Shown one piece after another: positions 10,928-22,296 of a stretch of DNA of 64,000 bases; positions within the stretch are counted from its first letter, which is position 1, and the number at the start of each line of letters is the position of its first letter. Made by a program: the position numbers and the translations under genes. Under the pieces are notes generated by a model. It saw nothing but the letters and a program-made list of their open reading frames with translations. It did no database searches and was not told the origin of the DNA. Source of the stretch: Salvia splendens (lineage: Eukaryota > Streptophyta > Magnoliopsida > Lamiales > Lamiaceae); the NCBI RefSeq assembly GCF_004379255.2, contig NC_056049.1, positions 6,262,001 through 6,326,000 on the forward strand, given 5' to 3'.

Positions 10928-11399
10928 ATGATCAAAACAAAAATGCCTTTAAATCAAGAAATACAGGCCGATTTTGGACCATAGGATTAGCTGATCTGAT
11001 CTTAAGAGTAAAAGATCTAATGGATCCATTAATTTCTTAAGTATTATTATTTTAAACATAAAAAATCGTATAAGGATAGAAATGATATTTTGTCAACGGT
11101 CTTGTTATGGCAATCCCTACAATCTTGCATTATTCTTCTGTCAATTAAGATTCTTTGTGCGTGATTAATTAGATAACTGATTCAATATCATCAACTTCAT
11201 CTTCTTCACCACTTCTCCATTTCCTCCATATCCTTCGTCTCTTTCATCGACAATCCCTTCAATCTTCCATTATACTTATTCAAGAAAAAATATTGAAAGT
11301 TTGTTCTTTGTGATTTACTTATACGCCAGAATTTTCGTGTGTTTGATATCCTTTAATACTTCGTCGTCTCATTCGTCCCCTTCATCTGCAAAAATGTTG
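10923..11399. other. Intergenic stretch without recognised gene
   Basis: AT-rich sequence between the TA microsatellite and the Athila-like LTR. I see no gene. A weak fragment around 10930-11040 has the look of a MITE arm, but no partner was found. Confidence 0.35.
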
Positions 11400-12882
11400 A
11401 GATATGTTGAAAGAGCAGGTTTGTGTCAGGTGTCACGTCAAGCAAAGGATGTATCCTACTGATCAGGATGGAAGTCCTAGCTAAACCTGAACCTGGTATC
11501 AATAATTCCTCAACCCACTTCTACTGACTAGTATAGCCACAGAGATGGATGCGCTTTGGTAATTGTGGTGATATTCTGAAAGGTTTGGTTAGCTACCACA
11601 CTTTGGGTTGAGATTCTAACTAGATTGGAAATTAATGTGGTACTCTACTGACTAGGAGGTGTGAGAGATGATTGATAAGCAACTGTGTACGTGAGAGTAG
11701 GGGACATTATGTTTCAGAAATTATGTGAGAGGTACGAGGTTACTATAAAAGGCTAAACGGAATATCAGAGAAAAAAGTGGTAGTTAGGTGACTTAACTGA
11801 CAGATCTGTAGGGTACTAGCAGAAAAGGTAGAGAGAGGTAAGGACAAAAGCATAAAGTAACTAAAAAGCAAAAGTGGTCCCAAACTTAGATGTGGATGTT
11901 ATCTTCTTTAACAAGAATTAGATCAGAGCAACAAACCCAGAATTGTAGATAAGAAATGCAGATTAACAACTTCGAAAACACAAATCTAACAAATTAAACT
12001 CCAAATCAAAAGATTAAACTAACGAAACTGACATTACGCTTACTGGGTGACATGCAAGGTGGCAGAAGTCACGTAAACTAGGCTTTCACACTTAACCATT
12101 TCAGATCTAGAATCTAACAGCAAAATAAACTCACGAACTCAGATCTATCAACTCGGAAATGAAATCATGCTTGCAATACCTTGAAATTACCGAAGCAGTT
12201 AGATCTAAGCTATCTAGGCAGAAAGAAATAGAATCAAACAGGCACCGATGCACAGAAACAACTTCATACCATAAAAACGTTCGGATCTTAACCACCGTAC
12301 TTCAAGTCAGAAAGTATTGAAAATGCAACAGATCCAACGTAAGAAAACAAGGTGCGATTAACTAAGAAAGCAAGTAAAGATTGTTTTGCCACTCCGGGCG
12401 ATGAAACTGTTAACACTAAGAAACACGCTGACTGGAACGAGAGGATGAGCTTCAGGTGACCATGGCTGTGGCGAGGAACAAGAATATGAAGGATAATGCT
12501 GAAGGATTCATCTACCGAAGAGAGATTTCTAACTAAGGGTAGGAGTTGATGAACTAAATGATGATGATTCTCTCTCCAAGTGGATTCATTTTATAGGGAG
12601 GTCTCCCTTGATTTTTAGGGTAGACTCTCTTCATGAAATGACTCTTTTGCCCATTGCTTGCGGCTGATTTTCCCAGTTATCCTTCTTCTCCATCTCGAGC
12701 CTTTTTGGCATGCATCCTGGTCAGTATTGCACCCTACTGACGCCCTTTTCACCTGAATTATCCGAACATTCCCATACTGGCTAGAACACTTTCCCTGCAC
12801 ACTTTAAGCACTGTTTTGCAGATATATTCCAATTATGCACATTATACTGACCAATAACCAAGGCCTAGAATACGACTTATCA
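11400..12882 (-). repeat. 3' LTR of the truncated Athila-like element
   Basis: The - strand start TGATAAGTCGTATTC at 12882 follows GTGTGAGCAGTT exactly as the LTR start does in the full Athila-like element (47772). The far end is not defined: the candidate terminus lies near 11400, but I could not fix it because no second LTR copy is in the window. Confidence 0.5.
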
Positions 12883-14217
12883 AACTGCTCACACTTACCA
12901 CATGCTTGTCCTCAAGCGTGAAGAACAAACAAAAAGCAATAAGCTAAATTCTAGCCTGATTACACCCCTGACCGACTCTATCCTAACCTAGACTCTAAAC
13001 TTGACACAAAGAAAAACACATAAACAATGACAAACACACATAAAAGACAAAAGAAAACACTTAAACATATTAAACGCATCAATCGGGCTATATTTTCAAC
13101 TATCCCTCCCCTTGGGATCAGGTGCAATCCGGCCTTAAACAGCCTTGAATTTCCGCCGCCCCCATTTTCTTTCCCAGTCAGTACATCTGCTCGTCAAGAT
13201 CACCCATACTCGCGGCCAAACACTGGATTTGCCCAGTCACTCATTCCTCACCGGGGATGTTAGGTCTGTTTTCTCTCAATATGCTAAACCACAGATGCTT
13301 TGGACTCGGATTCCACGTGCAGCTCCTAAAGGGCTTAAGGCTTGTAATGGGGATATTGGGTTGTAGTGTTTGGGGTGGATGTTCCTAAGGCTCTAAGGTT
13401 CAAAACTACTACTTATTTTGATGTGGGAGAACTGTGTGCATTTGAGCTTTCAGCTGATACTTCTTACGGCTGGACATTTTCTGATATTGGTCTCCAATTG
13501 ATCAGTAGCGTCTTGTGGCTTCGCCACCCTTATTCCTTCTCAAAAAGTTTTTGCGGTCAAGTGTTTCCGACCATTTTATTCCCATTTTTCCTCCTTTCTT
13601 TTCGTGGCTTCGCCACCCTTATTCCTTCTTATTTTTTTGGGCCTGGGATAACTTCCTGGTCATTTTCTCCTTGCCTCTCTATCTCTTCCAGTTGATTTTC
13701 TTCTTGTATGTCCTGCTGGCCAGTTGTCTTCTTCCCTTAAGCCTTGCACACACACAGTTCCAGTGGCTAGTGGGTTGTATCTAGGTATATATGGCTAGAA
13801 ATGAGTTCTAAGGGTGGTTTTTTTTTGGGAGGGGTGGGTTCCTACTGCCTTCAGGTCTTGCTACACGCGGTCACCTTACCCTAGACATCATGTGGCAGCC
13901 ACTCTTTTCTTTTCTGAATTAGTGGAAAGTGGTTCCACTTTAGGCTTTTAACTCACATTTTAAGAGGGCTTTTGTGTTTGGCTCTAAGGATGGACTTTTC
14001 TCTCATACTCGCACCATCTATATTGACTAGGAGATACTAAAGGGGGGTTTCCATTTTCCAGTATGTCCTATCTCCATCAATTCCCCTCACCGCTTGATCG
14101 AGGCAGTTGAGTTTTAAGCCCAATCAACACATATAACAGACCTAAAAAAACTAGACCTAGAAAGAAACTAACACAAACACTAAACCATATATATATGTGT
14201 CATACTGGCCATTGCAT

Positions 14218-14230
14218 CCCCCCCTCCCAC
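14218..14230 (-). other. Purine tract upstream of 3' LTR (Athila-like, - strand)
   Basis: On the - strand this reads GTGGGAGGGGGGG. It is 1336 bases from the LTR start at 12882. The equivalent tract of the full element (46416-46430) is 1342 bases from its LTR at 47772. Confidence 0.6.
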
Positions 14231-14338
14231 TTCACAAGTGTCTAGCCCTAGATAAGGCTGTGAAGTCGAAAAGGTAATGGCTAGTATGACTGACACACAG
14301 ACATACCAAACAAGAAAACACATGCTTCTACTAAAAAC

Positions 14339-14570
14339 TTCTCACACTTAGACTATATAATAGGCTAAGTGGGAGAATTTTAAAACATAAACAGAACCTA
14401 ACAAACACAAACACATATATACAAAAACTTCTCACACTTAGGCTACGTAGTAGGCTAAGTGTGAGCTAACAAGCACTCAAAAATAAAAACACATAAACAG
14501 AAATACGTGCGACCAAAATAGCAAACCCTTTACTTCTCACACTTAGACTATTGTATAGGATAAGTGTTAT
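14339..14570. repeat. Three hairpins with CTCACACTTAG / CTAAGTGTGAG arms
   Basis: Imperfect hairpins lie at about 14339-14376, 14431-14465 and 14533-14570. Each pairs TTCTCACACTTAG with a form of CTAAGTGTGAGAA around a 10-16 base loop. The middle copy is the best preserved. Homologous hairpins sit at the same relative place in the other Athila-like element (46163-46195, 46297-46331). Confidence 0.75.
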
Positions 14571-14671
14571 GAAAGGGGTTTGCTCACATACTACGCAGAT
14601 TATACTACCTAAAAAACACATAAAATACGAAATATGAAAAACTAAAACTTAAAAAGGAAAAGAAAAATAAC

Positions 14672-17658
14672 TTGTCAAGGGGGGGTGGTGGTCACATGTT
14701 CCTCCTACTCCTCCGCGGAGCAGGGATTGGTGCAGGTGGTTATGCTAGATCCTCTTCCTCGTTCCCGGATGGTTCTTCCTCAGATTCCGCTTGTTCCATG
14801 TTACCTTCTTCCTCTCGTTCTGCTACCTCTGCCTCCGGCACCCTGGGTTCATCGTCCTGGCCTCCATGGACACTTGGTCCGGCTCCTCGTACTAACTTTC
14901 CTTCCGCTAATTCCTTCAGAATTCCTTCCATCACGTTAGTCTGGCGAGCCAATTCCACCCTAGCTTGTCGATTCTCTTCCGCCAACTCTTCCACTGCCTT
15001 CTCTGACCTCTCCTGTCTCTGCTCTTGATCGTGTGTTCCCTTGCTTGCTGTAGTTCTCCCAGTCGGTATAACTTCCTCACCCATCGCGTTAAAACGCAGT
15101 ACTCCTTGTCTCATGTACACAGTATTCGTCCGGACGAAAAATGGGGTATCAAACAACCCAGGGGGATCTACCATGATTTGGGGGGATAAGCCTTCAGCCT
15201 CTGTGATGATGATGTTGTTTCTGACGAACACTCCCAAGATATGGCAGAGAGTGAGATTTCTCGCTGGATGGGTGGCAATTAGATGGCATTGGTAAGCGGT
15301 CCAAAAACCCAGATGTAACTTCCTTCCGCGCTTGGCGCACCAAAGAAGGTATAACTCCGTCATCGACGTTCTTACAGCGGAGTTCGACTGTCCCAGCAAA
15401 TTGAAGTCCAAATGGAGTTGTACTAGGAGTAGGATTGGGTTATTGAAATGGATGGAGCGAGAGAGAGTGGATGCAAATTCCCCAGAGGCTGGGTGAGTTA
15501 ACTCCTCTCATGCCACCCAGGGCTCAAAGTCCACGTATCTACGGGGAATTTTCCGTTCCCTGCTCCGCCACTCCGATCCTATCGCCTCCTCCAGACTACA
15601 CATCCCCAAACGTACTGTCCATTCAATCAGATTCATGCTTATCTCCCCTCCAAAAAACCGAAAGCTAATAGAAACCTCGTCCAAATCTGTGGTGACCCTG
15701 AATCTGAATGTAGTAAAGAACTCCTTTGCTAGACTAACACTGATATTCGGGTTCCCATTCTCCAACAACCATTCGAATCCTAACGCACGCAAATAAGAAA
15801 GAAACTGCTCGCGGGCACCCAACTCATCTAAAGAAGGAATATGAAGTACCTTTCCGCTCTTCACTTGCTTACTCCCTTCATCCTTGCTATCGAAAACCTT
15901 TTGTAGCTCCTTCGAGTAGAAATTTATCTCCTCCACCAGATCATCAGTAAGGTACACTGTCCAGCGCCGGTACCTCGGTCTCTCTACCGGGGGATGTACT
16001 AGCTACCGATGATCGTGCGGAAGTTGTTGCTCACTGTACTCCTCATTTTCCAAGGAAATGTCGCTGTCCGATTCTGACTCTTCACTGACAGCGTATTCGC
16101 TATCACTCTGTTCCCTCCGGTGTTCCTGGGCTCGTTGAACTGACTCAGTAATGACTATGCCAGTGTTCACTGTACGTGGCTTCTTGTTGCTGGGCTTCTT
16201 CTTCATAGGGGCCTTCCCCTTCCGTTTTCTCTCTGCACGGTATCTGTCCTCATCACTATCTCGCTTGTCTTCCGCTTCCTTCTCAGCGTGTGTCGAAGGC
16301 TGGTCTGGGGCAGAGGGTCGGATCTCAGTACGGATACGAGTACCTTCAGATCTCGGCTCGACGTGACCGGCTGGTGCAGATGCGAGGTCTGGCCCCTCAG
16401 CCATTTGCGTCGTCTCTTCGCCCTGTTCACTCGGCGTTTGGGAGACCGCTTCGGTTGCCACCGCAGTATCCTCCAAATCAGTAGCGGGTAAGGATCCCTC
16501 CCCAGGTTTTGTGGGAGTGGTCCCTTCCTCTTCGCTTAAAATCTCCACCGGATCTACCGCCATGTTTACCTTTGCTTTACTGGATGCCCACTTCCCTAAG
16601 CATCTTTGCGACACCCTCTTCGGCTTCGGCTGTTCTGCCCTAGGGTCGCCCTTCAACACCGACTTCCTCTTGACAGCTTTTGGTTTTATCACTGGCGGTA
16701 CCACTGGTCCGGGTACCTCTGTTCTTGCTATTGTTTCCTCCTCCTCGATATGCACATCACTCTTCCCCGCCTCCACCTGGGGAGTTGTTGACTCTGTCCC
16801 TTCTTCTCTAGTCTGGCCTCCCACCACTTCGTCTACTGGCCGTTCGGCTAGGCCTTCTGAATCGTTCTCTCCATCGTCCTTCTCACCCTCTTCTACTACC
16901 CTTGATGTAAGGTCTAGACCCTCAGCCATCGAGGCGATACCATCTTCCGTCCGATTTACCTCATCCAGAAGAGCCTGAAATTCTTCATCAGTCATTAGGC
17001 CCTGCTTTCTGGCCGTCTCATTTAGATCTATCTCTTCTCTCGCCGTTTCTTGAGGAATGTGCTCCGCTGTCGGCGTTTTCTCTGGTTCATCGCCTCCCTT
17101 CTAGCTCTCTTCCTCCTTTCTTCTTCTCGCTTCCCTTTCCTCTGGGTCAGAATCGTAGTAGACGGAGATGAGGTCAACATCCATTGAGTCACTTAGTTGG
17201 GGAGTTTGGGCGGATTCCGAGGGTTCGGTCGCCGAGGGAGGTTCCCCTTCCGGTGCAGTTGTTGATGAAGTCGGAATGGAAGTGGGTAGTTGTACGGTGG
17301 GCTACACGATCGGTTCTGCTGCAGTTTCTGCCGAGGCTTCTCCGGTTGTGCTCGATTTTCCCCCGACTTGGCTGAAACCTGCCAACGCAGTCGCCCAATC
17401 TCTATTCGGGTCCTGCTGTCTGAGTAACTCCGCCAGTGCGTTCAAAGAAACCATCGCTGGAGCCTGAGGAGTCGGCTCCGGTGGTTGGGGGTTCAGCGGC
17501 AGCTCTCCTAGTGGCGAATGCGATTCTGGGGTTTCTTCCCTGCGGGTTGAAGTAGGTTTCTCACCGGTAATTTTCTTCGCCCATTTCTTATTTCCCATGG
17601 CGTAATTTGGCGAATTTCTGGTGGTAATGCGGGTGTTGGTTTCTGTGGATGACGGCAA
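14672..17658 (-). pseudogene. Athila-type 3' ORF (plant transposon protein), broken
   Basis: The frame runs on the - strand in pieces: 17658-17302, then 16995-16003, 15957-15508 and 15411-14740, interrupted by stops and frame changes. The first parts are low-complexity, rich in Glu, Ser, Thr and Pro, with a basic nuclear-signal-like patch (KGKAPMKKKPSNKKPR near 16200). The third and fourth carry the conserved globular domain (GFEWLLENGN, AKEFFTTFRF, RTSMTELYLLWCAKRGRK). The end is a Glu-rich coiled-coil-like stretch (about 15050-14880). This ORF lies between pol and the 3' LTR in Athila-like elements and is sometimes called env-like. Its function is unknown and I see no evidence for an envelope here. 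Confidence 0.65.
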
Positions 17659-17885
17659 AAATTTCTGGGAGAGGGGAATGGAGGTAAAGGTTTGTGAAGT
17701 GAAATGAGAGAGACAGTTTGGATATGAGAGTAGAATGGGTAGTTGAGGGTGTGTAACCGGCTATAAGCTGTTTCCAGGTTGGCGTCGATTCATCTGGTAG
17801 GCGGTTGAGCGCGCTGCTTCCTGATTGGATGTCGCATGTCCTTTTCTGCACACGCGTCCTTCCAGTCGATGTCCCCCTGCAAAGC

Positions 17886-18062
17886 ACATGATTGGATGTA
17901 CATTAGCACTTTAAAACTAGTTAGGCATTAATTTGTAAAGGCTAAACACATGTTTGATAATTTAATCATATTTTCAAATAGAAACTTATAGAAAATTTAA
18001 TTAATGGGTGGCTTGATCCCCTAGAGAATCCTTATTAGGTCCCCCTATGTTTACGTGAGTAT
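17886..18062. other. Short AT-rich spacer
   Basis: Sequence between the truncated Athila-like element and the Harbinger-like element; no feature seen. Confidence 0.3.
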
Positions 18063-19667
18063 CAGCGCATCCACAGTGGGGTGGACGATAGGCCGCCCGA
18101 TGCCTCGGGCGCGCCATCGTCCGCCATTGTCGGTGAGCGGACGATGGGCGATGCGTCGTCCTCGCCCTAAGCTTAGTCCGCGGATGAAGCGCGGACGATA
18201 GGGCATTGTCCGCGCCATCGGCCACCCACTGTGGTCGCCGTAGACGATGGCGCGGACGTTGCAATGCATTTTTTTTTATTATTTTTTATTTTTAAAATTC
18301 AAAAATTGGATTTATATAAATACCCCTACCTTACATTTCATTTGTAACCTTTCGATTCAGTTTTCCACTCTCAACTTAAGCTATAAAATGGATTCCGGTG
18401 AATACTCAAGTCCCAATAGCCCGATGTTTGGAGACGGTGAACGTTGGCTGGGTACAGAACCTGATGAATATCGGTCGTTCGACCCCAACACGCAGTACGA
18501 TCCCGATTTTATTACGAATTCGTACGGTCTCTCTGACATGGAGCCGTCTCCAACTCGCCCTGCCGCCCCTTCCCGTCGCGCCGCCTCCTCAGCACCGCTC
18601 CCTCCCCCGCTGCCGCCACCGCCAGAAAGAAGCGAACCAAGTACAGGGCGTACAAGTTGCCACCTCCTACAACGAATGAAGAGTACGCCCATGGATGTAC
18701 GAACTACCAACCGGATGAAACCCTCGTCTTAGCGAGGTGTTGGGTGGATATATCGGAAGATCCGATATTTGCAAACAACCCAAAGCAGCTCGCGTACTGG
18801 GAGTGCATCGCCGAGCGCTACAATGAGGTGAAGCCGCCGACCACGTATAAGCAAGTGAACCTATTCGCGGCAGAGTAGGAGAAGTGCTCGAGAGAGCAGG
18901 GAAGCGGCGAGAGCTTGAGTGATGTGCGCGATAGAGCGTTGTTGTCGTGCCAGTCCCTGTACGGCGACTTCAAGCATTTCAGCATCTGGGCGCTCTTGAG
19001 GGACAAGCAGAAGTTCCAAGGAGGGATTCTGCACACCGGTGCGACGAAGAGAACGAAGACCACCGACACTGGTGGTTACACGAGCAGTGAAAGCGGAACT
19101 TGTCCGGTGGACCTCAACTGGACGTACACGGAGGAAGAGAGTTCCGACACACCGATGTCCTCCCGGCGTCCCATAGGAGTCAAGGCTGCGAAGAACAAGG
19201 AGAAGGAGAAAGTGACATCCTCCTCGCAAGCAGCCTCCCCATCGCCGATCCTGACCCCGACCCCTACCCCGACCCCGGCGGCACTTGCCTACTCGGAGTT
19301 GGCAACGGCCTCGATGGCGCGGACGTTGTTGGACACGCACAACGCCCTCATGAAGTGTACGGATCCGGTCAGAGCCGAATACCTCCAGGGGTTGATCGAT
19401 GAGCTGCGACGGAAGTTGGGAATTTTGTAGAGTAGAACTTTTTTTTTATTTCTAATCAATGTAGTATTTGTCGTTTTTCATTTAATCGTTGTGTTTTTTA
19501 ATAGTTTGCATTTATATATTTGAAAACATTTAAATTAATTAACAAAACAATAGCAAAACCTATAGGGCGCGCCTTAAAGCGCCCCACTGCTGGTGGAAGG
19601 ATAGGAGGATAAAATGCTGACGTGACGGTGCATATGGCGGGCTTTAGGGGCTCCCACTGCTGATGCC
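18063..19667 (+). mobile_element. Harbinger-like non-autonomous DNA transposon
   Basis: The left terminus GCGCATCCACAGTGGGG and the reverse complement of the right terminus (GGCATCAGCAGTGGGAGCCC) form imperfect inverted repeats of the type common in PIF/Harbinger elements. The subterminal 18070-18260 is GC-rich with repeated GGACGATGG and GGACGATAG phrases. The inside has only the SANT-like ORF; no DDE transposase is seen, so mobility would need help in trans. The target duplication is unclear (ATCA lies near both ends). Confidence 0.65.
18388..19430 (+). pseudogene. Harbinger-associated SANT-like ORF1, broken
   Basis: This resembles plant proteins annotated as Myb/SANT-like, NAM-associated or 'glutathione S-transferase T3-like', which are partner proteins of PIF/Harbinger transposases (family knowledge). 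The frame starts at the ATG at 18388 (MDSGEYSSPNSP), runs through a Pro/Ala-rich segment, then needs a frame change near 18630 to enter KKRTKYRAYK and NYQPDETLVLARCWVDISED, the SANT-like helix region. A TAG at 18876 interrupts it. It resumes with SLYGDFKHFSIWALLRDKQKF and ends in a Pro/Thr-rich stretch and a short C-terminal helix at 19430. It is inactive as it stands. Confidence 0.7.
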
Positions 19668-20154
19668 ATCATACTTCTCATTTAGTCCATATTATTATTG
19701 ATTATTTTATCTTACCTATTTAATTTGATTTTAATATTTTAAAATTATTTTGGATGCAAGTAATTTTACACTATATACTCTTTGACCTAACTTCCACGAA
19801 TTCCTGTTGCATGTTATGATGTGATAAAAGTAATATTGAAACGTTTTTAAATATAGGATTTCATTCTCAATCCCTTCTGCTAAATTTACAGATGTTGTTA
19901 TTCAATTTCTGGATATAATTAGTCTCTATTGCCTTTTATTTTCTAGACAAACAATAAAAGGTTAACTCCAGTGGGCCATATATGAGTTGCCAAAATATAT
20001 ATTGGGACTCAACACAATTTTGGAGATGGACCATAAACCAAAAATAGGAAGTGATTTAGATCTTCATTATTATTGTCACAAGAAAACATGTTTTTTATGT
20101 TTTATCACTAAATAGAAACTTGGTTAGGGTTAAATATATGCATAATAATAATAA
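19668..20154. other. AT-rich intergenic stretch
   Basis: No gene or repeat recognised. The phrase AGGGTTAAATATATG before the next LTR recurs near 24008, so part of this flank is repeated elsewhere in the window. Confidence 0.35.
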
Positions 20155-20431
20155 TGTAGAAAAGGATAAACGAAGAATACATCACCATAGCAGAAACTTG
20201 AATCAGAAACAGAGAGAAAATGGAGATCTTTATTTCATAAAACACAAAATGATACAAAGTGAAGCTCATCACTTATATACTACGAAGTGTGGTGTAGCTA
20301 GATCAGGAACTACTAACTACAACTAATTATTTCTCTCTAACTAATTAACTAACTAACTGCTAAAAGACAGTTCATCACCAACGGCTCTTTCTTCTTACCA
20401 ACGGCTCTCTCATCTCAGCTCAATTTCAACA
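20155..20431 (-). repeat. Candidate 3' LTR of the copia element
   Basis: On the - strand it would start TGTTGAAATTGAGC at 20431, right after CTCGAGGAGGC, and end CTTTTCTACA at 20155, giving TG...CA ends and 277 bases. It contains GTATATAAGTG, a TATA-like element. No second LTR exists to confirm the bounds. Confidence 0.5.
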
Positions 20432-20584
20432 GCCTCCTCGAGATGGACTATAGAGACTCTGAAAGTTCATCTTGGACAAAATTCCTTGGAACGCAGATGC
20501 TCCTAATGGCTTGGTGAAAATATCAGCTAACTGCAAGTGATTTCTGATGTGCATTGGTTTGATGACTCCTTCCAAGTACTTCTC

Positions 20585-22213
20585 TCACACCGTGTGGCAA
20601 TCAATCCCCACGTGTTTAGTGCGTTCATGGAAAACCGGATTTGACAATATATATACTGCAGCTTGATTATCACAGAATAGGGGCTCCGCCCTTCTTCTTT
20701 CAACACCAAAATCTTTCAGAAATGCAGTGGCCCACACTACCTCACAAGATGCTTGTGACATAGCATGATATTCAGCTTGTGCTGATGATCTTGATATGGT
20801 ATGTTGCTTCTTTTCCCTCCAGGAGATTAATGATGTTCCAAGAAACAAACAATAACCAGTCATTGATCTTCAAGTGTCTAGACATGTTGCCCAGTAAACA
20901 TCTGAGAGACGCTAAGTGTGGAATCGCAGCACTTGAGTAGAACAAACCGTGTCCAGGTGTGCCCTTCAGATATCTTAGAACCTTTTCACTAGCCTGCCAA
21001 TGTTCTTCACAAGGTTTTGACACAAATTGGTTGAGTTTGTGAACTGCAAAAGTTATATCCGGCCTAGTTATACACAAGTATAACAATCACCCATTCAATC
21101 TTCTATACTTAGATGGATCCTCCACTAAGTCACCGGAGTCTTGTTTGAGCTGTTTCAGAGGATCCATGGAAACAGGAGAGGGCTTGCATCCCAATAGTCC
21201 TGCATCTCTAGTAAGATCCATGGCATATTTTCTCTGTGAGATCATGATCCCTTTCTTGTTTCTTGCAATCTCCAAACCAAGAAAGTATTTTGGGACTCCA
21301 AGATCTTTAACCTGAAGTGTAGAGTAAAAAATTCTTTGAATTTTTCTATCTGATCAGGACTGTTTGTAGCTACCAAAATGTCATCTACATACACAACATT
21401 ATCAAAGAAGCAACTGCTGTCATGTTTGAAGAAGAATGGGTGGTTTGAGGCTGATTGTTGGAGACCAAAATTAGGCACTTCAAAGAGTTTTAGATACCAT
21501 TGTCTCGACGCCTGTTTTAAACCATAAAGTGACTTTTTCAGCCTGCATACAAGTTTTATTGTAGGATCAGTGGCCTCCTCAACAAGAAGCCCAGGAAGTA
21601 AATTCATATAAATTTCTTCTTCTAGATCACCATAGAGAAAGGCATTATTAATGTCAAGATGTGAGGGAGACCAACCATTAATAGTAGCAAGAGCCAAAAT
21701 AAACTTGACTGTTGTTAACTTAGCCACAGGAGAAAAAGCGTCAAGATAATCAATTCACTCCTATTGTGTGTAGCCTTTAGCAACTAAACGTGATTTGTAT
21801 CTCTCCACAGTTGCATCAACTCTAAATTTCACTTTATAAACCCATTTGCAGTCAATGGGAATCTTCCCCGGGGGAATAGCAGTGATTAACCAGGTGTTGG
21901 TCTTTATCAAAGGTGCTAGTTTTTCAGCCATAGCTTGTTGTTTAAGTTGATAGGTCCTCGCATAATCACACCGAGAAAACCTCTCGCGAAGATTCGACCA
22001 TATCTCATGTGCATCATCCAAGTACATGATGCTTGAGCAGATCTGAGGAGATATGGAGTTTCTGATCCAGGAAACCACCATACTATTACATCTAATCCAA
22101 GTAGAGAATAACAGATCATCATCTGAAGGCTCTTTCCTCTTACCAACGGCTCTCTCATCTACCATTGTCTGGATGACTGTTTTAAACCATAAAGTGACTT
22201 TGTCAGCCTGCAT
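20585..22213 (-). pseudogene. Copia gag-RT-RNase H remnant
   Basis: On the - strand, 22213-21761 encodes a gag segment (WIRCNSMVVSWIRNSISPQI, YLDDAHEIWSNLRERFS) running straight into the RT start (WVYKVKFRVDATVERYKSRL). RT continues in 21727-21242 with SLYGLKQASRQWY and the catalytic YVDD (near 21390). After a frame change it reads QRKYAMDLTRDAGLLGCKPS, RPDITFAVHKLNQF and RYLKGTPGHGLFY. RNase H follows at 20863-20585 ([25 protein letters not shown]). Several stops and frame changes make it inactive. The gag-RT junction must be a deletion, since protease and integrase normally lie between. Confidence 0.8.
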
Positions 22214-22296
22214 ACAAGCTTTACTGTAGGATCAGTATTAGAAATGGGCCACTCACCCCTTAAAAAGGCCTTATAAGGGGGACGGTTATCCATACT

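Larger units (their letters stand above)
11400..17885 (-). mobile_element. Athila-like Ty3/gypsy retrotransposon, 5'-truncated
   Basis: Read on the - strand, this holds a broken version of the ORF that lies downstream of pol in Athila elements (17658 to about 14670), then three hairpins, a G-rich purine tract, about 1.34 kb of non-coding sequence and a 3' LTR starting TGATAAG at 12882. The layout and protein match the full element at 33298-48961: phrases GFEWLLE, AKEFFT and ELYLLWCAK correspond to GFEWLLE, AKEFFT and ELYFMWCMK. The LTR junction context (AAGTGTGAGCAGTTTGATAAG-like) is also shared. No gag, protease, RT or integrase and no 5' LTR are present, so the 5' part was lost near 17885. 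Confidence 0.75.
20155..22225 (-). mobile_element. Ty1/copia retrotransposon, rearranged and truncated
   Basis: The - strand holds gag and reverse transcriptase/RNase H remnants followed by a purine tract (CTCGAGGAGGC) and a candidate 3' LTR. Protease, integrase, primer site and 5' LTR are missing. Gag coding joins directly to the RT start, and a 60-base piece of RT is duplicated at the 5' edge (22168-22225 resembles 21508-21572). The left edge of the TRIM-like element cuts into it at 22225. Confidence 0.75.

Noticed and set aside
10843..11040. Open frame encoding Tyr-Ile repeats
   Set aside because: It is the translation of the TA microsatellite.
14339..14570. CRISPR-like spacing of repeats
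   Set aside because: The units are hairpins inside a plant retrotransposon, only three, with imperfect repeats; a CRISPR array makes no sense here.
16151..16978. Long + strand frames over the truncated Athila ORF
   Set aside because: They are antisense shadows of the - strand ORF, which has the family motifs.
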